A program made the translations under genes and the position numbers. 15,416 nucleotides of DNA from Tritrichomonas foetus (Eukaryota > Parabasalia > Tritrichomonadida > Tritrichomonadidae): NCBI GenBank assembly GCA_001839685.1, contig MLAK01001450.1, forward strand, positions 1 to 15,416, in the 5' to 3' direction. How positions within the stretch are numbered: position 1 is the stretch's first letter; each line of letters begins with the position of its first letter. Below the pieces are notes generated by a model that was not told the DNA's origin, did no database searches, and saw nothing but the letters and a program-made list of their open reading frames with translations. Shown here in pieces: positions 8,334 to 15,416 of the stretch.

Positions 8334-9356
8334 TTAAATCTCATTACGGACTTCATCAAAATACGGATGCTGGAGAGCTTCGTCTGCTGTTATTCTTTCC
8401 ATATGGTCAAACCTTATGCATTTGGAAATCAGGTCGATTGCCTCAGGAGATGCCAAATTTTCGTAGCCTTTTGCAATGAAGCTTGTCCACTTTTTGCCTC
8501 GGCTTTTGACGATTTGCTTTTCCATTTCTGGCGGCAAATCTATTCCATACTTGTTCAAGTACTTGTAAAAGCTATCGGTGCCGAGCACGGATGTGATTTT
8601 TGAGACCATGTCGAAGTCATCTGTCCCCTTGAAGAAGGGCATCCTGTGGAAGATGATGCCGGCCATTGTGACGCCGAACCCCCAAATATCAACGGAGTAG
8701 TCGTAGCATTGATAATCGACAAGTAATTCGATAGCTTTGTAGTGACGAGAAGCGACGTGAATGTTGTATCGTTGTTGTGGATGATAAAATTCGGCTAACC
8801 CCCAGTCAATTAGCCTTAAATTTTTAGTTTGCCGATCATACATGATATTTTGCGGCTTGATGTCCCTGTGCATAATTCCGTGGCTGTGGGAGTACTGGAG
8901 CGCCCTGAGGAGTTGGAAGAGGTAATACTTGACTTCGTGGTCGGTGAAATTCTGAAGTAATTGGAAGAAATCGCAATTTGGTATATATTCGAAGACGAAA
9001 GTGTATTGTAGTGTTTGGGGATTCTGAACAATTTCAAGGAGCTGGACAATATTTGGCCCATCTTTTAAGTTCATTAAAATTTTTGCTTCACGATTATATT
9101 TTAACGGACGAACTGGCTTCATCACTTTGAGAGCGACCATTTGTTGGTTTTTATAGCCAATGAAAACATCACTGTACTTGCCAGTGCCTATCCAATCAGC
9201 GATTTCGATATCTTTTGGAATATCCGCCGGAAGTTCCCAATTTTCGCAATCGTACCAATCAGCACCTTTACTTTTGTTGACATCACGGTACACCCGACTG
9301 GCTGTGTCGATCTTGTATGTGGGATTATCTCGTTGAATCGCCCGTCCACGCGACAT
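8334..9356 (-). CDS. Casein kinase 2 alpha-like protein kinase (340 aa)
   Basis: Constitutively active Ser/Thr kinase that phosphorylates acidic sites in many nuclear and cytoplasmic proteins (family knowledge). The kinase fold is intact: Gly loop GTGKYSDV (57-64), VALK with Lys77, alpha-C Glu90, HRDIKPQN with Asp165 (163-170), and DWG (184-186). DWG in place of DFG is the CK2 signature. Other CK2 hallmarks are the N-terminal ARVYxDVN-like SRVYRDVN, GKYSDVF, ELLVDYQCYDYSVDIW and a C-terminal HPYF. The length matches CK2 alpha (about 330-390). Two parts are divergent. The Lys-rich cluster before the alpha-C Glu is replaced by KPVRPLKYNR, and the activation-segment GPE is AIE (208-210). The start is ATG 9356; no in-frame alternative is needed. 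It could be one of several CK2 paralogues. Confidence 0.92.
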   Translation of the reverse strand: MSRGRAIQRDNPTYKIDTASRVYRDVNKSKGADWYDCENWELPADIPKDIEIADWIGTGKYSDVFIGYKNQQMVALKVMKPVRPLKYNREAKILMNLKDGPNIVQLLEIVQNPQTLQYTFVFEYIPNCDFFQLLQNFTDHEVKYYLFQLLRALQYSHSHGIMHRDIKPQNIMYDRQTKNLRLIDWGLAEFYHPQQRYNIHVASRHYKAIELLVDYQCYDYSVDIWGFGVTMAGIIFHRMPFFKGTDDFDMVSKITSVLGTDSFYKYLNKYGIDLPPEMEKQIVKSRGKKWTSFIAKGYENLASPEAIDLISKCIRFDHMERITADEALQHPYFDEVRNEI

Positions 9357-9702
9357 GAGGAAATATTTAAACGGTCGATACGTTTGAGAAAAATTCGAAA
9401 ACCGCTTTTTAAATAGGAAACGATAAGATAATTTTTTGAATAGTTTATGAAAATCATGGAGATCAATTGGACTTTAATCTATTTTAATGTTTTACTTCTT
9501 TCATCAGTTAGAACAATATAAAATAATAACAACAAATAATAAAGTACGACTAGTGACTGTGAACACTTTTTGTTAAATTGACATTAGAATTGGTTAGAAA
9601 TGTTCACGGTAAAACTGGTGGTGCTTGATGAGAAAAGATAAATCATATGAGAAAAGAGTGTTTCCGGTGGTATTTAGTTTAGTAATACATATTATCTTTT
9701 AT
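9357..9702. other. Promoter region of the CK2-like gene and 3' flank of the TPR gene
   Basis: The 346-base AT-rich gap contains AACGATAAG at 9419-9427 (plus strand), 63-71 bases upstream of the kinase ATG. The minus-strand leader just downstream reads TTTCTCAAACG. The same TTTCTCAAA occurs 37-29 bases before the ATG of the first gene of the window (58-66), so TCAAA may act as a variant initiator. No gene was seen. Confidence 0.4.
9419..9425 (+). promoter_or_regulatory. AACGATA element upstream of the CK2-like gene
   Basis: A Myb-site-like AACGATA followed by AG lies in the opposite orientation to the kinase gene. The nine bases AACGATAAG are identical to those upstream of PP5. Its role as a Myb recognition element is inferred from T. 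vaginalis promoters. Confidence 0.4.
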
Positions 9703-11193
9703 TTAATCGGATTTCTCAGTCTCACTTTTCTCTTCATTATTACCATCTTCATTCTCATTCTCATTTTCATTATTGTCATTGTCGCTTTTATTTTCATTTA
9801 ATTTCATTTCGTCTTCCTCCTCCTCTTTTACACTGTTGGTTAGATTTTCAGTATGTTTATCTTTGTCATCTTTAAGGGTGTTTTCATTATCTTCAGCTAT
9901 TTGGATTTCTGCTTCTTTAGTCAACAAAAGTGTGTTTAGCATCAAGTCAATTGATTCAAATATCGGTATTTCATTGCAATACTTCATGATGAGTGATTCA
10001 CCAGGTGCTCGAAAGTGTTCTCGATCATTTGGCTCCATAATTTGCGGAATTAGTGCTTTCTTCACGTTTTTGACTAATTCTTTTCGCTTCAGTGCCTCTC
10101 TTTTGATCGGAATTGAACCTTCAGCGTATGCATTTTCATAGAACTTTACAGGATCGCCAATATACGGATCAAGTTCAAGTGTGGCGCCATAATTGACCCA
10201 GGCCTCAACCATACTTTTGTCGAATAGCATTGCTTTTGCATAACAAAGGGAAGCTTCTTGGAGTTGAGTTGATCTAAAGTAGATATTTCCAAGTGCGCAC
10301 CAAAACAGTGGTTCATCATCTTTCTTTGAAATTGCAGTGTTCAAACTCTCGAAAGCTCTATTGATGTGTCCCTTCTTAAAAAACAAGCGGGCAAGTAAAT
10401 AATAATAATACGGAGAATTTTGAGCACTTTTTTCATTTGATAATAAAATTAAACCCCTTTCATTTTTACGTCCATCATTTGATAGCAAATACATGAATCC
10501 TTTTTGTTCTAAAACTTCACATGTAGCTATTTTCAATTTCTCGATAAAATTAATGGCTTCATTAATATCATTCATTAGAAATAATGCGTGTGATTGTAAT
10601 ACAATATTATCTGTTTCCGAAATCCAAGGAATTTGCTTATTTTCAGCTTTTGAAAAGGCAGCAATTGCTTCACTGTATCGATTAAGTTTAGTGCAAACAA
10701 TGCCAAGTCGAAATTGTGCATCCGAATAAAAAGGTTCTTTGAGATTATCAACAACAGGCTCCAACAATTCAAAAGCTGCTTGAAAAAGTGAGTAGCGAAT
10801 CAGAACAATAGAAATCAAATATTTTTGTCCACAATCCAGTTCATTTTCATGTGATAGTGATGCTGCAAAAAATGTATAAGCTGTATAGAAATCACCTAAA
10901 TAGAGTGAAATGTTTCCAATTTTTAAACAATCTGATAAATCTTTATCAGATTTAGCCAAAAGCTCAGAACGAAGTGATATTATTTCACTTTTCGATTGGT
11001 TACAAAATAATCCATTTGCCACCTTATCGGAAGCACTTTTTATCTTTTCTTTAAGAATATTATTATCAGATGATGAAGATGCAGATTCGAGCTGTTGGTA
11101 AACTTCGGCCAACTTGCTACTAAATTCATACATGACCTGATATTGTGGATCATTTGGATTTTTAATGATAGGAGATATCAAATCTTCCATCAT
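9703..11193 (-). CDS. TPR protein with acidic tail, Cyc8/Ssn6-like (496 aa)
   Basis: Tetratricopeptide-repeat scaffold. Helical repeat pairs are visible at about 90-117, 157-186, 262-291, 295-328 and 329-362. The block PLFWCALGNIYF, then EASLCYAKAMLFDKSMVEAWVNYGATLE, resembles the repeat of Cyc8/Ssn6 and UTX (WCSIG.LY...A...Y..A....P...E.W...G.L.E), where TPRs recruit Tup1-type corepressors or histone demethylase partners. After the TPRs come a basic helix (KREALKRKELVKNVKK, 364-379) and a tail from about 430 that is almost all Glu, Asp, Asn, Lys and Ser. ATG 11193 is followed at once by a second ATG, and an initiator sits 15 bases upstream. The stop is within TAAATAAAA. The TPR call is firm. 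The Ssn6 identity is an inference from one block; a generic TPR or Bbs4/O-GlcNAc-type protein is possible. Confidence 0.85.
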   Translation of the reverse strand: MMEDLISPIIKNPNDPQYQVMYEFSSKLAEVYQQLESASSSSDNNILKEKIKSASDKVANGLFCNQSKSEIISLRSELLAKSDKDLSDCLKIGNISLYLGDFYTAYTFFAASLSHENELDCGQKYLISIVLIRYSLFQAAFELLEPVVDNLKEPFYSDAQFRLGIVCTKLNRYSEAIAAFSKAENKQIPWISETDNIVLQSHALFLMNDINEAINFIEKLKIATCEVLEQKGFMYLLSNDGRKNERGLILLSNEKSAQNSPYYYYLLARLFFKKGHINRAFESLNTAISKKDDEPLFWCALGNIYFRSTQLQEASLCYAKAMLFDKSMVEAWVNYGATLELDPYIGDPVKFYENAYAEGSIPIKREALKRKELVKNVKKALIPQIMEPNDREHFRAPGESLIMKYCNEIPIFESIDLMLNTLLLTKEAEIQIAEDNENTLKDDKDKHTENLTNSVKEEEEDEMKLNENKSDNDNNENENENEDGNNEEKSETEKSD

Positions 11194-11204
11194 TAATTAA
11201 AATA

Positions 11205-11210
11205 TAATGA
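11205..11210 (-). promoter_or_regulatory. Initiator (TCATTA) of the TPR gene
   Basis: The minus-strand TCATTA fits TCA(+1)(C/T)(A/T), with +1 at 11208 giving a 15-base leader to the ATG at 11193. Short leaders of this size are usual in trichomonads. Confidence 0.55.
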
Positions 11211-11240
11211 TCTAAGATAACTTTTTCAGAATATATATAG

Positions 11241-11257
11241 TCACTATCTGATCATAT
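11241..11257 (+). promoter_or_regulatory. Two initiator matches for the TAF4-like gene
   Basis: TCACTA (11241-11246, +1 at 11243) and TCATAT (11252-11257, +1 at 11254) both fit the trichomonad initiator and lie 42 and 31 bases before ATG 11285. They share a 91-base divergent spacer with the TPR gene's initiator. Confidence 0.45.
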
Positions 11258-11284
11258 ATTAACACAAAAAGTTTACATATCCGA

Positions 11285-12763
11285 ATGACTGCTCCGCCTC
11301 CGCCTCCACCTCCACAGCAGCCTTTACAATTACCACAACAAATCCAACAACAGATTCCACAACAACTATCACAGCAAATCCCTCAACAAATGCAACAACT
11401 TCCACAACAGCCTCAACAATCACCGCAAATTCCACCGCAGCCACAGCAGCTCTCTGGAAAGCGACCGCCGACGTTCCTCGTACAACAGCAACAAACTCCG
11501 CATTCGAATATGCCACAAATGCCACGAAGTGCCTTATCGAATCCAAATATCGCACAAATGGCTCAGATGCAACAATCGCAACTCCAACAAATTTCAGCAA
11601 ACTTACCATCAGCGGCGCAACAGCTTCAGGCTCTTGGACTCACCTCCAATCCCCTGTCTCCTGCCATTTTAATGCAATACCTCATGCAGCATAAAAATAT
11701 TTTAAATCTTCGACAAAACCCAAACATTCTCCAACAGCCGCAGCAAATCCAGCAGATGCCACAGATGCCTCCCAACGCCGCACCCCCTCAACAGCAGCAG
11801 CCCCATCCAAATCACGCATCATCGCCGTTTGCTTCAATGGATTCTCAGCCACCGCAGAGATCGCCCCCGCCCCCACCCAAAAAGCAAAAGGATGTCCTTC
11901 CAAAGGCAGATGTAAACGTGAAATCATTTCCGTTGTCACTTTTAATCAATTCTTGCAATTTGACGAATTCTTTTGTCGAAAAAATAGAAAATTTCAAAAA
12001 GGAAAACTCTATAAATATTTCTGACAAAGCGATTGCAGTTTTGGCTAATGCAATGAACATTAGAATGAGATACATAGTATCCCAGAGTGTCATAAATTGT
12101 CAAGCCCGCACAAATTCGATTTTGCCAACAGATCCAATCATTGTTGATGTGCCGCGCGCCAATTTTGCTCTGCTTGAAGCTGAAAAACGAATCATTGATC
12201 AATTCTACATGAATTCTTCTTCTCCATCGAGTAATTCTTCATTAAATCTGGAAAAAGATACAAATTCAAATCATGTTTCTAAATCAAATTCTGAAACAAA
12301 TACAAATGAAAATAAACGTGGTAGTAATCGGAATAAAGATAATGTTGGTGAAAATGAAAGAGGGTTTGGATTTAGTGCAACAATGTTTAAGTCAAATCCA
12401 AAAACAGCTGATCCTTTCTTTGAAGGGTTTAGAAATCAAGTTCTTTTCGGAATTGCATCGAGACTGCCTGACCAACAAAGAGATGATGTGACTAGGCATG
12501 TGAAAGAAATGGATCAAAATGTACAAACAGATATGGCAACTGTGAATAAAATGATAATGTTGTCTGATGGAGAAATTGAACAGGAACATGAAAATGAAAA
12601 TCAAGAAGAAACTGTAAATGAAGAAAAGAAGAAAGTAGTAACATTGGAAGATGTCTATGCAATTATGGAAAATGATTTAATTGTTACACCTGAGAAACTG
12701 AGATCGTCAATGCTCTCAATACAGGAGAGAAAAATTAGAAATGAATATAATATAGAGGAATAA
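11285..12763 (+). CDS. Gln/Pro-rich protein with TAF4-like C-terminal region (492 aa)
   Basis: Probable TFIID subunit related to TAF4 (TAFII135/130), which pairs with TAF12 by a histone fold and whose Gln-rich arm contacts activators. The N-terminal 200 residues are a Pro stretch followed by Gln/Pro/Met-rich sequence, then a basic PPPPPKKQK. Residues about 241-275 (NISDKAIAVLANAMNIRMRY, then IVSQSV) match the TAF4 pattern of an alpha-1/alpha-2 histone-fold helix (ISDEAL.L...A...RL..). An Asn/Ser-rich spacer follows. Near the C-terminus VVTLEDVYAIMEND (451-464), then LRSSMLS, matches the conserved TAF4 end (V.L.DL.F.LE.....S..LY). The final residues are charged. There are no Cys/His metal motifs. 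The start follows two initiators. The identification rests on my memory of the family pattern and could be wrong. Tandem TAA TAA ends the frame. Confidence 0.85.
   Translation: MTAPPPPPPPQQPLQLPQQIQQQIPQQLSQQIPQQMQQLPQQPQQSPQIPPQPQQLSGKRPPTFLVQQQQTPHSNMPQMPRSALSNPNIAQMAQMQQSQLQQISANLPSAAQQLQALGLTSNPLSPAILMQYLMQHKNILNLRQNPNILQQPQQIQQMPQMPPNAAPPQQQQPHPNHASSPFASMDSQPPQRSPPPPPKKQKDVLPKADVNVKSFPLSLLINSCNLTNSFVEKIENFKKENSINISDKAIAVLANAMNIRMRYIVSQSVINCQARTNSILPTDPIIVDVPRANFALLEAEKRIIDQFYMNSSSPSSNSSLNLEKDTNSNHVSKSNSETNTNENKRGSNRNKDNVGENERGFGFSATMFKSNPKTADPFFEGFRNQVLFGIASRLPDQQRDDVTRHVKEMDQNVQTDMATVNKMIMLSDGEIEQEHENENQEETVNEEKKKVVTLEDVYAIMENDLIVTPEKLRSSMLSIQERKIRNEYNIEE
11312..11458 (+). repeat. CAA/CAG-rich tract encoding poly-Gln/Pro
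   Basis: Within the TAF4-like gene, codons CAA, CAG and CCA/CCT alternate, giving QQ(I/L/M/P) units. This is a low-complexity coding repeat comparable to the Gln-rich arm of metazoan TAF4. It produces a Val/Ala-rich antisense shadow frame. Confidence 0.7.
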
Positions 12764-12952
12764 TAATCATTTTGTTATATATATATAAATATATTCTTAA
12801 GTATTTCATTTTTCAGTATTTTTTTTTAAAAGTATTTCATTCTGAAGTATTTATTGTTTGTTTGTGAATTCAGAAAGTGTGGAAAAAATATTTAAGGAGA
12901 AATTAGAAAAAAAGATAGGAATAAGAGATGTTAAACTACACACATATTTACT
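12764..12952. other. Short convergent spacer with 3' processing signals
   Basis: The TAF4-like gene and the coiled-coil gene meet tail to tail here. On the plus strand TAAA at 12786-12789 is the first candidate polyadenylation signal after the tandem stops. On the minus strand the coiled-coil TAA stop is directly followed by AG, giving TAAAG. No gene was seen. Confidence 0.4.
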
Positions 12953-14644
12953 TTACAATATAGAATTTTTGAGTTCTAGTTCTTCCGCTTCATTGAGAAC
13001 AGCTGAAATTATATTAGTATCCCATGTATTTAAGATTTGAGGAGTATTTCCACCATATGAAATCCATTGTTTGACTTGAGAACGAATCATCTGTAAAAAC
13101 CAATTCATTGATCTTTCTAGTTGATCTGCTATATTCATTTTAAGTATTGGGCGAGAACTCTTAAGATCGAGTTGCTTAATATAGTTATCATATTTCTCCT
13201 GTTTCTTTGCTATCTTGGAGAGTTTTTTATCAACAGTTCGCTTCAATGATTGAATATTTTCTTCATGAACACCAATTCTTTTCTTTAGTATAATCATTTT
13301 CGGAGTATCTGGTATTACGTATTTTAATGGTTCCTTCTTTGGCATATTCTCTGTTAATCGAATAATTTCTTCATTCATCTGACGGTTAAAATCTTTCTCT
13401 TTTTCCACTTGAAGTTGTAGATCATTATATTCTTGTTCACATTCAAGGCGAACAGCCTCAAGTTCTTCTCCATCAATTATAAAACTTTTAGGTTTTATTT
13501 GAGCAATTCTTCTCTCTTCTTCTCGTAAATTTCTAATTTGAGCAATTAGTTCATTCAATGGATCTTTATTAGAATCTTCATAATTTGAAGTCATTAATAT
13601 TTGTTGTAGATTATTTAATTCGCTTTTCTTTTCTGCTAAAATTTTTTGTGTATCTATTTTCTGTTGGTTTATTTCATTCTTTTCACTATTAATATTATCT
13701 ATTTCAATTTTAATTTCTAATTCTTTTGATATTGCATCATTAACAGACATTGTTCTGTTATCCATAAAATTTTTACGTCTTTGGGAAGCTTCCTCATACT
13801 GATTTATTTGTTCAATAATTGTTTGTAAGATTTTATCTTTTTCTGAAGCTTGTAAAGGCGCTAATTTTTTCATTAAATCATGTTTTTCCATTTTTATATC
13901 ATATAATCTTTGATTCATTTCATTAATATGCTTCTGGGATTTCATTTTTTCAATTGATAAATGCTGCGCTTTTACAGCGGATTGAAGAGAGAGTTGAGTT
14001 TTGATTGGAAGTTCATCATTTTCAACTTTATTTTCTTTTTCGTAATCAATTTTTGATTGAAGTAAGTGAACTTGAACTCGAATAGGTGCAAATTCATCTT
14101 CGAGTTTCAAAATTTGCTTTTGATAATAAAAAATCTTATTTCGAGATGATCTCATTTTGGTTTTTATTTGAGATAAATCGGTCATTGTATTGAAAACCGA
14201 ATCACGAATGACAGCATAAGAATTTTGAGAATTTAGTAAAGAAAAAGTTGATTCTGCCCATTTGTTGGTTTTATCGATACGATTTTTTTCGTTTTCTAAG
14301 TCGATTAAATGTAATTTGTGATTTTGTAGGTTTTGGTCAGAAATGTCCTTTTGTTGTTTGACTTGCCGGTATTGTTCTTCAAGCGAATCCATTTGTTTTT
14401 CCACATTTGATTGCTGCTCTGTTAAATTTGCAATACTTTCCTTGAGGGAAAAATTAAATTTCCTTTTCCTAGCTTTCAATTTTCGTTCAAACTCTGTTAG
14501 TTTTGCTTGATAATTTTTAATCTTTTCGGTTCGCATTTTATATTCAACAGCTTGATTAGGACTTGCTTTGAGCGAGTTGTATGGGCTTTTGGTCGGGGTA
14601 TTAAGTTTTGATATCGACTCTGTGGATGCAAACATCGAATTCAT
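12953..14644 (-). CDS. Long coiled-coil protein of unknown function (563 aa)
   Basis: I do not recognise a named family. Residues 1-30 are Ser/Thr/Pro-rich, with TPTKSP at 16-21, a pair of likely proline-directed phosphorylation sites. From about 35 to 500 the sequence is nearly continuous coiled coil: dense in Lys, Glu, Gln and Asn with Leu/Ile/Met at heptad spacing, interrupted by short breaks such as KPKSFIIDGEELEAV and NMPKKEPLKYVIPDTPK. The last 50 residues change character, with aromatic NWFLQMIRSQVKQWISYGG and a Leu/Glu-rich helix that could be a small globular end. A structural role in the cytoskeleton, basal body or kinetochore is possible but not shown. The frame extends two codons upstream to a TTG, but ATG 14644 is taken as the start. 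An AACGATA element and TCTTTGA lie just upstream. Confidence 0.85.
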   Translation of the reverse strand: MNSMFASTESISKLNTPTKSPYNSLKASPNQAVEYKMRTEKIKNYQAKLTEFERKLKARKRKFNFSLKESIANLTEQQSNVEKQMDSLEEQYRQVKQQKDISDQNLQNHKLHLIDLENEKNRIDKTNKWAESTFSLLNSQNSYAVIRDSVFNTMTDLSQIKTKMRSSRNKIFYYQKQILKLEDEFAPIRVQVHLLQSKIDYEKENKVENDELPIKTQLSLQSAVKAQHLSIEKMKSQKHINEMNQRLYDIKMEKHDLMKKLAPLQASEKDKILQTIIEQINQYEEASQRRKNFMDNRTMSVNDAISKELEIKIEIDNINSEKNEINQQKIDTQKILAEKKSELNNLQQILMTSNYEDSNKDPLNELIAQIRNLREEERRIAQIKPKSFIIDGEELEAVRLECEQEYNDLQLQVEKEKDFNRQMNEEIIRLTENMPKKEPLKYVIPDTPKMIILKKRIGVHEENIQSLKRTVDKKLSKIAKKQEKYDNYIKQLDLKSSRPILKMNIADQLERSMNWFLQMIRSQVKQWISYGGNTPQILNTWDTNIISAVLNEAEELELKNSIL

Positions 14645-15254
14645 CCTCAAAGACGTTTAATAAAATCACACAGAATTCAATAAATCTATCGTTAACTGAA
14701 AAAGTTTCATGAAATTAGAGACAAAACTATGTTTTCAACCAAAACCTTTATATTAATTCTAAAAGTTGATCTGCTAATTGTGCATATATTATTGAAAAGG
14801 TATATATTAATGAAATAATGAGGATAAGTAAAGAAATGAGTATTTTTTGATTGTGATCTCAATAACTGCTTTAACTAGTTCCCTATTATTCCGAAAATGT
14901 GATATTAAATGTTTTTCTAAAGTGAAAATACATTATATAAGAATTTTGAACTAACCAAAATATTTGGGAATAATAATAGGATGTTAATTCCATAATTAAT
15001 GATTAATATGATATTATAATTTTAACTTAAATACATATTCGGAATATAATTTACAATAATATCATTTTTAGTCGAGAAATATGTATTTTAATTAATTCTG
15101 AGAGATTATATTATAACCGTTCGATTTATTTGAAATAGATTTCAGAGGGATTGGCTGAAAAAATTGAATATTTATTGAAATGTGACTTTAATCGAAAAAT
15201 CGTTTATGAAAAAGTGGCTAATTAAAGGGTTTGTTAGGAAGATTTATTAGAAAA
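14645..15254. other. AT-rich divergent intergenic region
   Basis: About 610 bases separate the start codons of the coiled-coil gene and the partial gene at the window end, so both promoters must lie here. Only the elements near 14647-14694 are recognisable. The right half has no clear initiator; AAAGGG at 15225-15230 and AATCGTT at 15198-15204 are the only weak landmarks. Confidence 0.4.
14647..14694 (-). promoter_or_regulatory. Promoter of the coiled-coil gene: TAACGATA and TCTTTGA
   Basis: On the minus strand TAACGATA (14694-14687) is an exact match to the Myb recognition element described in the T. vaginalis ap65-1 promoter. TCTTTGA (14653-14647) is one base from the CCTTTGA of PP5 and abuts the ATG. 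There is no good TCA(C/T)(A/T) initiator in between. Confidence 0.45.
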
Positions 15255-15416
15255 ATGAGTTCTTTCGACAATCCTTTAAACACCCCTCAAAACGACAATT
15301 CCCGCATTTCAGCCAAATATAACATCTTCAGGTTGGACCCTGAAATTATTGGACGATCTCTTTCTCGCCCACATCGACCTCATATTCACCATCATATATT
15401 ATGTTTGAGTCATTAC
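15255..15416 (+). CDS. 5' end of an unrecognised gene, cut by the window edge
   Basis: The frame is open for all 54 codons from ATG 15255 to the last base, after an in-frame stop at 15219. Base composition rises from very AT-rich to clearly coding-like exactly at the ATG, with many codons ending in C. The protein starts MSSFDNPLNTPQNDN, a polar, probably disordered lead. IFRLDPEIIGRSLSRP follows, then a His-rich stretch HRPHIHHHI. There is not enough sequence to name a family. No GTATGT splice site is seen in the visible part. Confidence 0.65.
   Translation, partial: MSSFDNPLNTPQNDNSRISAKYNIFRLDPEIIGRSLSRPHRPHIHHHILCLSHY

Noticed and set aside
11259..11609. Antisense Val/Ala-rich frame opposite the Gln-rich region
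   Set aside because: It is a shadow of the CAA/CAG/CCA codons of the TAF4-like gene and overlaps the divergent promoter.
1..15416. Transposon, Maverick/viral element or horizontally acquired island
   Set aside because: I saw no transposase, integrase, polymerase or capsid-like frame, no long terminal repeats, and no abrupt composition change beyond gene versus gap.

Overview
The window looks like nuclear DNA of a parabasalid protist, most likely a trichomonad of the Tritrichomonas type. The reasons are visible in the sequence. It is AT-rich, with long AT-rich gaps between mostly intronless genes. The single clear intron has trichomonad splice signals: GTATGT at the 5' end and TCTAACACACAG at the 3' end. 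Several start codons lie 15-45 bases downstream of an initiator matching TCA(C/T)(A/T). TAA stop codons often run into the TAAA polyadenylation signal. The proteins are typical of the group: an R2R3 Myb, Asn-rich and Gln-rich nuclear proteins, and long coiled coils. No ribosomal RNA, tRNA, transposon, CRISPR or bacterial feature was recognised.

Layout, left to right. (1) 95-2176, plus: homeodomain-like N-terminus, Asn-rich linker and WD40-like propeller. (2) 3084-3983, minus: R2R3 Myb factor, converging on gene 1 across about 900 bases. (3) 5352-7305, minus: protein phosphatase 5 (TPR plus phosphatase domain), split by a 529-base intron that interrupts the catalytic GNHE motif. (4) 8334-9356, minus: casein kinase 2 alpha-like kinase. 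(5) 9703-11193, minus: TPR protein with an acidic tail, resembling the Cyc8/Ssn6 corepressor. (6) 11285-12763, plus, divergent from gene 5 with 91 bases between start codons: Gln/Pro-rich protein resembling TFIID subunit TAF4. (7) 12953-14644, minus: long coiled-coil protein, converging on gene 6. (8) 15255 to the window end, plus: 5' end of an unrecognised gene. A 75-codon reading frame at 7645-7872 is a weak extra candidate.

Five of the eight genes plausibly act on transcription or its signalling: the homeodomain/WD40 protein, the Myb, CK2, the Ssn6-like protein and the TAF4-like protein. Each gene appears to have its own promoter. The promoters seem to fall into two groups: a simple TCA(C/T)(A/T) initiator (Myb, Ssn6-like, TAF4-like), or a Myb-type AACGATA element (PP5, CK2, coiled coil), joined in PP5 and the coiled-coil gene by a (C/T)CTTTGA box. 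The grouping is inference from few sites. Two upstream start calls were corrected: the Myb and coiled-coil frames extend to a TTG, but the first ATG is slightly downstream.
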